In this document: positions 58,104 through 64,000 of the stretch, piece by piece
How positions within the stretch are numbered: position 1 is the first letter of the stretch
How the letters are laid out: the number at the start of each line of letters is the position of its first letter
Source of the DNA: Antedon mediterranea
Taxonomy: Eukaryota; Echinodermata; Crinoidea; Comatulida; Antedonidae
Length of the DNA: 64,000 nucleotides
NCBI RefSeq assembly: GCF_964355755.1
Contig: NC_092676.1
Span: 6,306,288 to 6,370,287 of the forward strand
Direction of reading: 5' to 3'
The notes under the pieces: generated by a model
Databases searched by the model: none
Told to the model about the DNA's origin: nothing
The model's input: the letters and a program-made list of their open reading frames with translations, nothing else
Made by a program: the position numbers and the translations under genes

Positions 58104-58372
58104 GAGTAGCAGTAGTAGTAGTAGTAGCAGTAGTAGTAGCAGTAGTAGTAGTGTTGGTGGTGTTGGTGGCGGCAGCAGCAGAAGCAACATCATTTGCAGT
58201 AGAAAAAAAAAGCATTAGCAGTAGCAGTATTAGCTATAGTAGTAGTTTGCAGATTTTCGTTATTGTTAAAATACGGTAAAAAAAAAATGTATTCACTTAC
58301 AAATGATCTACCAAATTGGATCCTTTAAATGTAGTATTGTTTAGTATAGATATACTGTTGCGATTTATATTT
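45690..58372 (-). CDS. Split leucine-rich-repeat gene, at least 10 exons
   Basis: Minus-strand exons 58372-58301, 56248-56171, 49380-49312, 49090-49019, 48755-48666, 46936-46802, 46564-46496, 46146-46072, 45945-45874 and 45749-45690 each have AG before and GT after (mostly GTAAG/GTGAG). All lengths fit phase-2 introns, and every split codon at a junction restores L, I or V at the first LRR position. They read as consecutive LRRs, e.g. LFLFGNSLQSIPARAF, ISLAENKIRFIDKDAF, LDLSWNNLTSLEDG, LMLMGNSITSIEEGAF, LFLYGNEITNI, IYLFDNKLDKIGENAL. One repeat per exon with phase-2 introns is typical of extracellular LRR receptors (LGR/Slit type). Neither a signal peptide nor a membrane or C-terminal cap was found, so both ends are incomplete. 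Introns hold PLE, LINE, SINE and other insertions. Specific function unknown. Confidence 0.75.
45874..45945 (-). CDS. LRR exon 9
   Basis: 72 bp: YLFDNKLDKIGENALSNMKE, then NGT. Acceptor TTTCAG, donor GTAAGG. Confidence 0.75.
46072..46146 (-). CDS. LRR exon 8
   Basis: 75 bp: FLYGNEITNITYQTLTTNGK, then TLKY. Acceptor CTCCAG, donor GTGAGAT. CT|C restores Leu with exon 7. Confidence 0.75.
46183..46279 (-). CDS. Possible alternative last exon with acidic tail
   Basis: After TTTTTAG the phase fits exon 7 and reads AAIYISDDSDDDD... (a GATGAC-type repeat) to a TGA at 46185-46183. This would end the protein with about 20 acidic residues. It lies in the intron between exons 7 and 8, so it may be a real alternative end or a chance acceptor before a simple repeat. 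Confidence 0.35.
46496..46564 (-). CDS. LRR exon 7
   Basis: 69 bp: MLMGNSITSIEEGAFSGTN, then LQF. Acceptor TTGTTAG, donor GTAAGTT. Clear LRR pattern. Confidence 0.8.
46802..46936 (-). CDS. LRR exon 6 (two repeats)
   Basis: 135 bp: DLSWNNLTSLEDGRIPPVQN, then ILLHKNKIQHISKNIFSDME, then SLER. Acceptor TTTTAG, donor GTAAGTA. Two LRRs not split by an intron. Confidence 0.8.
47060..47470. repeat. Degenerate tandem repeat in the LRR intron
   Basis: GGTACAGGAGTTGACAC-like blocks recur at about 47068, 47210, 47350 and 47466, each followed by CTTAAGAA or CTAAAAATAAACATTTT and a GTACTCGA-(C/T)TATGCTAATTAA-like block. Diverged units of roughly 130-150 bp. The rest of the intron (46937-48665) shows no exon or other feature apart from AGGCCTAG-rich stretches near 48150-48250. 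Confidence 0.5.
48666..48755 (-). CDS. LRR exon 5
   Basis: 90 bp: ALNDSLRRQF, then TNNQLTELPNIVNSRIDFL. Acceptor AATACAG, donor GTAAGTG. Slightly longer than one repeat. Confidence 0.65.
49019..49090 (-). CDS. LRR exon 4
   Basis: 72 bp: SLAENKIRFIDKDAFVAVDT, then IRI. Acceptor TTATAG, donor GTGAGTT. Clear LRR pattern. Confidence 0.75.
49312..49380 (-). CDS. LRR exon 3
   Basis: 69 bp: FLFGNSLQSIPARAFQGKYF, then NE. Acceptor TCCTAG, donor GTAAGTA. Clear LxLxxNxLxxIPxxAF pattern. Confidence 0.75.
49884..50790 (+). mobile_element. Penelope-like element A, copy 3, flanked by a 140-bp inverted repeat
   Basis: 49884-50023 is an exact reverse complement of 50622-50761, the element's own 3' tail. 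Forward element sequence begins at 50024 (AGAAAAATATTTAACAAAAA) and encodes the cysteine motif and GIY-YIG domain (50048-50599). RT is missing. The 3' end runs into a TA repeat and a SINE head at about 50805. An inverted tail at the 5' end is a known PLE integration product. Confidence 0.9.
50805..50890 (-). mobile_element. SINE tail fragment
   Basis: Matches the TATA-flanked end of the array units (CAAGAGGCAAAGAACATTAA, ACCGCCCGGTGATATACT). No tRNA-like core. Bounded by TA repeats on both sides. Confidence 0.65.
51430..53470 (+). mobile_element. Penelope-like element C, degenerate and interrupted
   Basis: The RT start reads YKIHKEGRKHRPIIDYKDP (about 51460-51515) and NSHDVVSLFTNIPVEDSL (near 51655). 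After a LINE insertion it resumes with AAPIGCKPRLWKRYVDDILE (about 52548-52617), which has the YVDD active site, and then RKPTHTDQYLHFESHHP. The GIY-YIG end reads NCVYEISCTNCEHTYIGETS (about 53160-53218). Many stops and frameshifts; inactive. The YVDD box sets it apart from family A (YRDD). Confidence 0.75.
51745..52515 (+). mobile_element. Non-LTR retrotransposon 3' end nested in PLE-C
   Basis: Encodes NLEKINKLQKRIARMITNSP and KPRLTSLKMLNIYDKNNS (51890-52030), the usual C-terminal segment after the RT of jockey/CR1-like LINEs. The non-coding 3' end GAATAAATGTATGAATA lies at about 52493. It separates PLE-C RT boxes. Exact borders uncertain by some tens of bases. Confidence 0.65.
53971..55164. 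mobile_element. Possible DNA element with GGTTATCCGC ends
   Basis: Starts GGTTATCCGCAGTGC and ends with the inverse GCACTT...-type CAAGTGCGGATAACC, about 1.2 kb. The right end is itself a hairpin (GGTTATCCGC-CAAGT-GCGGATAACC, 55140-55164). The interior is non-coding with CGCGCG-rich blocks (54655-54960) and a run of 32 A at 55089-55120. No target duplication visible. Confidence 0.45.
55165..56170. other. LRR-gene intron, nothing else seen
   Basis: AT-rich intron sequence; the minus frame 55142-55450 has no recognisable domain. Confidence 0.35.
56171..56248 (-). CDS. LRR exon 2
   Basis: 78 bp: RIQFDIEIQVLCENAFALAT, then DYTVE. Acceptor TTGTAG, donor GTAAGTAA. The LRR consensus is weaker but the phase fits; GT|A gives Val at the next junction. 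Confidence 0.6.
56283..56512. mobile_element. Rearranged SINE: leader joined to inverted tail
   Basis: 56289-56412 matches the leader part of the array units (GATTGGATAGCGACTCTTTA, GGCGTGGTACGGCGGAACAG) in array orientation. 56413-56512 matches the opposite end but inverted (CATCTTTATCGTTTCAAATT, CACCGGACGGTTTATAATTA). The tRNA-like core is missing. Confidence 0.6.
57190..58235 (+). repeat. About 1 kb (AGT)n/(GTA)n trinucleotide array
   Basis: Almost continuous AGT units with AGC and AAT variants, arranged in higher-order blocks of about 100-130 bp. Long Ser/Val and Leu/Thr open frames on both strands are by-products. Confidence 0.95.
58301..58372 (-). CDS. LRR exon 1 of those visible
   Basis: 72 bp: NINRNSISILNNTTFKGSN, then LVDH. 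Acceptor GGAATAG, donor GTAAGTG. The split codon TT|G gives Leu with the next exon. Confidence 0.7.
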
Positions 58373-58812
58373 CTATTCCAACAGCAATACAAAATGAATT
58401 ATTATAAATAATAATATTGTTCAAATAGCTTTGTTATATTCGATATGTGTCAATTTCAATTTTTCCAAATACTTTTTGTCAAAAACCAAAACATTCTCAT
58501 TTAGTTTCGAGAACGAATGGGTCAACTGCAATAACTATCGAGTAAGAACAATTCTCAAAACCATTATGTTTTATAAAAACATAAACATGACAGCCAGTTT
58601 TGCCTGACATTAATACCAACATTCTTGTCTCTCATTCCTACTATAATATCTATCACAGTAGTTTGTTTACAGAAAACATTATTAACAAGCAAATTTCCAA
58701 CTTCACAACCTTGAAACCCACTATTAAGTATAGGTTATAGGTTTATTATTTTTGGCACATTTTTATGGCGTTTCATACTTGAGCTAAATTCAAAGTCTAG
58801 GAAGACGCCTAC

Positions 58813-61317
58813 TAGTACGGGTTATTATGTCTTCCAGCTCGATATTTGTGCCAAAAAAAATTTTTTTAGCTAACATTGTTATTCTTGAGATGCTGAATAC
58901 AAAAAAGTTAGGTGCCATATTTTTTGACCACACCTTCAGCCGCCATTTTGTATTTCAAAATGGCCAACGTTCCACACTAAACTTGGTCATCCATGGTATC
59001 ATTGGAAAGGGAATGTAATACTGATTATTTTATTCCATTACACCCATATCAATAAACGTATAGTTACATAGTTATTGCAAAATAAAACAAATCACGTGAC
59101 CAATAAAGGTCAAAAGGTCAAATTTTTTATTCTGAATACAGTTTTACTAATATCTATTCTATTTTACTTTGTTTATTGTTATATTTTTCCAATTATGTAA
59201 ATAAATTGTTTTTAAATGTTCCTTGTTTTTTCATGCTAATTACTTTCTTATTTACATACAATCTGTCCTATTGGTATATAAGTACTTTAGGCGTTGTTTT
59301 CTGTTCTTCTTCTGATGAGAATAGTTTATCGAAACATGTCACATTTTAAGGCAGTTTGCCTATTCATTAAATCGCTATACTCATTTTAACAATGACAAAA
59401 GTAGTCTCCTTCGTATTAAGATAAATACGGGGTTTCTTATTGGTTTTACAATTCATTCAAATGTTTGTTTGATTTTCATTCTACTTTGTTATTGTCCATT
59501 TATATGTTTTATAGTATATTATATATTATCTTAATACTAAATAAGTACCGTACGGTACTGGATTACACTTAACGTCAATGTCAAGTTTCCGAGTTATTTA
59601 ATTTAAATCAAAATAACTCTAGTCCGTGAACAAAGGTGAAGTAAACTGTTGTCAAGTCACATCTTTGTTTTGTTTCGTTGGATAAAAATTCTGAATCTAT
59701 TTTATTTTTATTAGTTTACATTTCTGTTTTTCGTAAAAAGAAAATAATGCTACGGGTCATGGTATCATTTGCGTAGCGTTCAAAATCATTTGTATTTTTG
59801 TCAAAGCGGGTACCACACAATATAAAGCCATCTGTGCACAATGCCAATGTTAATCGGCATGCCTTTACCTTTGAACCTCAGATGAAGTGCAGCAGCAAAC
59901 AGAATGTTTTCATTTGATATTATTTTATACAGTGAAAAAAATCTTAAGAATTAAAAAAAAAAAGTTAAGATAAATTAGTTTTCCTCAAATAAAGATTACA
60001 CGAAATAAAGAAAAGTCAGTGTCCTACTGCTGCCTTCACTACCTTTACAAACTACCAATCGATATTGTAAAGAAACGAATTCGGTGTTTTTAACGTCTAT
60101 AGGTTCCCTTTGATTTTTACGTATGGTTTGTGATTATCGCAATATAAATCCTAACTATACGTTGTTATTATTAAAAGTCACATGGAATAATTAATCAAAC
60201 TATACTTGTTTGTGGTAACTTAATCAATCAATCAATCAATCAATCAATCGTTCGATTTATATAGTGGTATTCCAACATTCATTGCTCATGGCGCTGTAAA
60301 AAAATCAGAAAAGGTGAGTTTTGAGTAGTGACTTAAAGTGACTCAATAATGATGTGTGTTTAATGTTCAAGGGTAACTTTAAGAACTTATCGGAAATAAG
60401 GGAAACAAAATCCGCTTTCCAGCAATAATATTCAAATTAGTTTGAGAAAAACGAAATCTTTTAACTACAGACACTTTATAAATATTTCAGTTATTGAATT
60501 TCCTTTTATAAATTTGTATAGTTATAAATAAAACTACATTAACTAGCAGAATTAAGACAAATCTAAATTACTTTCCAAAGTTACGTTTCTGTTTCTGCTG
60601 TAGTAGTTGTATGAGCTTGCTCAAATAAAAGGTACTAAAATTAATTACTTTACCTCCAAATCATGTTTGCGTCGCAACTAATTTATCTGCAAAGCAATGG
60701 TTGTTTGATCTTGTTTTTTACGTGCAATGCGAAAACCGGGCATATCAAGGATCTTGATAGTAAAACTTATCTTATACTAAAGTAGTTTCACACACTGAGA
60801 TTGTTATTATAACCAGATAAATGTTACCAACATTTGAATGAATAGATTGTACATTAAAAAATTTATTTACATAATTGGAAAATTATGACAATAAATAAAG
60901 GAAAATCGAATAGATATTAGTAAAACTGTATTCAGAATAAAAAAACCTATCCTACGATACCAAACAGTAAAGTATTTGAGAAAATTAAAATGTTGACCTT
61001 TTTGACCTTTTTGGTCACGTGACTTGTTTTATTGTTAAATAACTATGTAACTTTGCATTTTTTGATATGGATGTAATGGGATAACATTATCAGTATTATA
61101 TTCCCTTTCCGATGATACCATGGATGACAAAGTTCAGTGTGGAATGTCGGTCATTTTGAAATACAAAATGGCGGCTGAAGGAGTGGTCGAGAAAAATGGC
61201 ACCTAACTTTTTTGAATTCAGCAACTCAAGAATAACAAAGTTAGCCAATAAAATCTATTTTGGCACTAATATCGAGCTGGAGCTAGTTTTCCTTACATAT
61301 GTGACTGTACGGTACTA
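58813..61317. mobile_element. 2.5 kb inverted-repeat element inserted in repeat X
   Basis: The arms 58833-59212 and 60856-61281 are inverted copies (e.g. CAGCTCGATAT, GTTAGGTGCCAT, CCGCCATTTTGTATTTC). The ends are TAGTACGG and CGGTACTA. TAC flanks both ends (58810-58812 and 61318-61320), while the uninterrupted repeat X at 24.7 kb has GCCTAC directly followed by ATGATGCGCG with one TAC. So the insertion made a 3-bp duplication. The interior (59213-60855) has no transposase; it has a hammerhead-like block at 59312 and an (AATC)n run at 60222-60249. Confidence 0.75.
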
Positions 61318-61430
61318 TACGTGATGCGCGTACACTTGAGATGATGCATACGATCTGGTAGAATAGTTTCATTCACATGTGATTGGCTAGTCACTCAAAA
61401 CCTTTTGATATTCATATTTTATATAGATGC

Positions 61431-62027
61431 GTTCTGTTACGTTCGCCGACATGGAAAGACATGCGTACGTCTGAATACACATCAGCTTTGTCTACAACAT
61501 GTATGTACATAGCAAATTGCACAATTCAGTCATAGTGTACCGTATTACGGCAATCATGCGCTTACACCCAACTAGATCGGGTTACCCAGAAAGTGTATTT
61601 ATGTGAAAAGCCACAAAGGTTTGATGGGCTGATTTTGTAGATATAGTATAGCTAAGATTCAATAATCAATATTGCTGCCGGGTCCTATCCTGTAAATTTT
61701 CCCTGGGGACACCAAATAGGAGGGGTAAAAATGGATTCAATCATGTAAAAAGCGACACGAATAAAAGTTGTTGGACATCGTCCCATATATATATATATTA
61801 CATAGCCTATGTAAATACGCGAACGTGATTGGTTGAAACTGCATCACATGACTACCGCTGCGAGGATCGTAAATCGTATATATCCTCGAGAACGATGATA
61901 TTGACTGTGTAATTTTCGCGTAATAATCGTGTCCCCTGTCATTAATCATATAAATTCTCGAGTACGATGATATTGACTGTGTAATTTTCGTGTGCAACAC
62001 TCGAGTTTGCCGATAAATAAACAAAAG
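61431..62027. repeat. Spacer with a small tandem duplication
   Basis: 61876-61920 and 61949-61993 are near copies (CTCGAG-ACGATGATATTGACTG, GTGTAATTTTCG), about 73 bp apart. No gene seen. Confidence 0.5.
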
Positions 62028-62100
62028 TCATCTACTCGATCTTGAACTCGGGTGGAATTGTCACGCCATCGCAAGACAACGTTTCATCCGCTGGGCCACG
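62028..62100 (-). mobile_element. tRNA-like SINE head
   Basis: On minus, TGGCCCAGCGGATGAAACG resembles an A-box/D-arm and CCCGAGTTCAAGATCGAGT a B-box. The acceptor stem is not convincing. Probably a SINE remnant. Confidence 0.4.
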
Positions 62101-62257
62101 GAATTTGCTTGAAGAAATTAATCTTCTAAACTATTTAAGCTATGCATACATAGCGCCCTCATTTGTTATAAGTTCACCCTAAATGTGATGAAACACCGTT
62201 TGTGATTGGTCAATACTCACGGTAGTAACCTAGTAACTAGTACGCGCTGAACATCCG

Positions 62258-62443
62258 GTGATTCGGCTCCTCGAAGATCGAGAGAAGTGGAATTGTTTAT
62301 TCGGCCTACCTGATTATAATATTATTATTAATAGGCTTATTGATGGAAATTCTTCTGTTAATTTAAACGACCTAGGCCTAAGTGAATATTTTATTGCCAA
62401 GGAATCATCAATTAGTAATTATCTGTATATTATTCTTCGCAAG
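62258..62443 (+). CDS. Possible orphan exon
   Basis: A 62-codon open stretch without ATG (begins GTG), with coding-like composition (e.g. LFGLPDYNIIINRLIDGNSS), ends at a good donor CGCAAG|GTAAGG. No matching acceptor, start or next exon found. Not recognised. Confidence 0.25.
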
Positions 62444-62550
62444 GTAAGGTGTCTAGGCAGGCTTGTTTTAAATACAATACAAATACTATAGGAGGCCTAG
62501 GCCTAGGCCTCTAGCCTAACTTCACCCAACCCAGCAGACTTGTTCTTGGC

Positions 62551-62758
62551 TATATAATATAACAGATATTGCCTTTTATATCGGTTAAATATAAGATTTG
62601 ACATCCCCTCGGGAATGATATTAAGTTCTCGGGGAATATATATTTCCCTCAGCTGGCGCTTCGGGAAATATATATTCCCTCGAACTTAATATCATTCCCT
62701 CGGGGATGTCAAATCTTATATTTAACCTCTAAGCAGTCAATATCTGTATAATATATAT
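62551..62758. repeat. Long near-perfect hairpin
   Basis: The inner arms 62583-62648 and 62662-62727 are almost perfect inverse copies around a 13-nt loop (TCAGCTGGCGCTT). An outer ACAGATATTG/CAATATCTGT pair lies at 62562-62571 and 62738-62747. Could be a foldback MITE or a hairpin RNA source. Confidence 0.8.
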
Positions 62759-64000
62759 ATATACAATGTTAAAACAGCAATGACAACTTTCACCTAAGTT
62801 GCCCCAGACAGTAGCCCAAAAATTCCCGTTGGGCCATACAACATTTAATCATGCGAAGAACCACACGACAAAATCCCTTTTACATTGTAACTATTACCCT
62901 TTGGGATAAACGGAAAAACCATTGACATCAACTTTATAATGTAAGTTGACCCAGAAAGTATCCCAATAATTTCCGATTCGCCCCTACAAAATGTACTAAC
63001 TCGAAGAGTCACACGGCTATTTCATTTTACATTGTAACTGTTACCCTAGGCTTTGGGATATACGAACAAACTCACGACAGCAACTTTATCTTGTAAGTTG
63101 CTCCAGACAGCAGCCCAAAGATGCTGTTGAAGTAGAATGTACTGTATGGCGTTACAATGTTCTACCATATTATTATCATTATGTGCAATTTATTGTAGAT
63201 AAACATTTGAACAGACGAAGAAATAAAAGTGGGTCGAACCCATAACACACAAGACAACAAAAAACATAGGATTGCCATCCAAAAAAATGCCTCGTGCCAT
63301 GCATACGTTGGCGATTTTCAGGTTCACGCAATGTCAAATAAAACAGTGTAGTTTTGAAAAGAATTGATGTTAGTCTTATACTAATACTAAATTAATTAGA
63401 TTATTTTACGGAAAATATATTTTTATTAAAATTATAATTTTAATCGCAGAAAATCAATTTTGGGGAGTATAATATAATTAAAAAGCCTGATTGATAACAA
63501 AATAATTGCATCATCTTTTATTTTAACCTCGTGACATGCGATCGTGTTTTGAAACTAGGGTGGGTGTTTTCCAAAGTTATTTTAAGTCGCATATATTGCT
63601 CACCACCGTTATCTGTGCTTATTTTTTTGAAATACTTAATAATAGATAAAATACATTTTAATATATAATAATATAAAATAAATATTATATAATATAATTT
63701 TTATTTATATGAATTTTATTGCGTATTTATTTTAAAATACGCAAATATGCCTCTATTATTAGTCACAAAGGACAAGGAAGCCCGGGTCAAAAACATATTC
63801 ACGTCCACGATAAACACATTTTAAATTTAAAACAAAACGTAGTAATTATTGTAATTTTGAATTGGTATAGGTCACATCTTTAAAATATAAGTTTCCTATT
63901 AATTATCTTCTAATGAATTATTATTAAAATACAGTATACATGTCACATGTCGCCCTGCCAAACTAAACTTTATGAAAGGAGCTTTGCGCTGGCGTCTGTA
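62759..64000. other. AT-rich spacer
   Basis: No gene seen. Around 62790-63120 TAAGTTGC(C/T)CCAGA(C/A)AG(T/C)A-like and ACATTGTAACTRTTACCCT-like blocks recur two or three times, suggesting a short diverged tandem repeat of about 130-150 bp. Confidence 0.35.

Larger units (their letters stand above)
56700..58812 (+). repeat. Repeat X, main part
   Basis: Contains two direct copies of a CAATGCCAAGTATATGGTTT block (56836 and 57120), the trinucleotide array, and the part matching 24750-25090 inverted. It continues after an insertion at 61318-61430. LRR exon 1 (58372-58301, minus) lies inside it, so part of this so-called repeat may be a duplicated piece of host sequence. Confidence 0.6.

Noticed and set aside
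57101-58215. Long Ser-, Leu-, Thr- or Val-rich open frames on both strands
   Set aside because: Pure translation of the AGT trinucleotide array, present in several frames at once.
60222-60400. (AATC)n followed by a TTATATAGTG...GGCGCTGT block as a separate gene or SINE
   Set aside because: Resembles a widespread repeat end, but I could not find borders or a second copy in this window.

Overview
This is a gene-poor, repeat-rich window of animal nuclear DNA. Genes have short introns with GT/AG borders, many copies of AGGCCTAG-like motifs are scattered through AT-rich spacer, and the mobile elements include Penelope-like elements (PLEs), CR1/jockey-type LINEs, tRNA-derived SINEs, a Ty3/gypsy relic and several foldback or TIR DNA elements. 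Together with expanded immunoglobulin (Ig) and leucine-rich-repeat (LRR) families this suggests an invertebrate deuterostome, most likely an echinoderm. That is inference; I cannot name the species.

Layout. 1-10 kb: non-coding spacer with small foldback and SINE elements. 10-24.7 kb: a cluster of four related intronless Ig-superfamily transmembrane receptor genes (one on minus, three on plus) plus a relic of a fifth. The ectodomains are close paralogues but the stalks and cytoplasmic tails differ sharply: copy 1 has a long tail with about nine tyrosines; copy 2 has a repeat-expanded Thr-rich stalk and a tail ended by a stop where copy 3 has a tyrosine; copy 3 has an ITAM-like pair of YxxL motifs but a one-base frameshift; copy 4 is a decayed pseudogene cut by a repeat. 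This looks like a paired-receptor style immune-type cluster and is the most interesting system in the window.

24.7-34.6 kb: repeats, a LINE fragment, a nearly complete Penelope-like element and a 1.08 kb foldback element with a 10-bp target duplication. 34.7-37.0 kb: a three-exon minus-strand gene for a cysteine-rich, roughly seven-pass membrane protein. 37.7-45.5 kb: PLE fragments, minisatellites, a deleted gypsy element, a short zinc-motif ORF resembling the RAG1 N-terminal zinc region, and a SINE array.

45.7-58.4 kb: a split LRR gene on the minus strand. At least ten small exons (60-135 bp), all with phase-2 introns, join into a continuous series of about 24-residue LRRs. Its introns are filled with PLE, LINE, SINE and other insertions. 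56.7-61.4 kb: a repeat with a 1 kb trinucleotide array, interrupted by a 2.5 kb inverted-repeat element whose empty site can be read from a second copy at 24.7 kb. 61.4-64 kb: spacer with a long hairpin near 62.65 kb.

No rRNA gene, functional tRNA gene or CRISPR array was seen.
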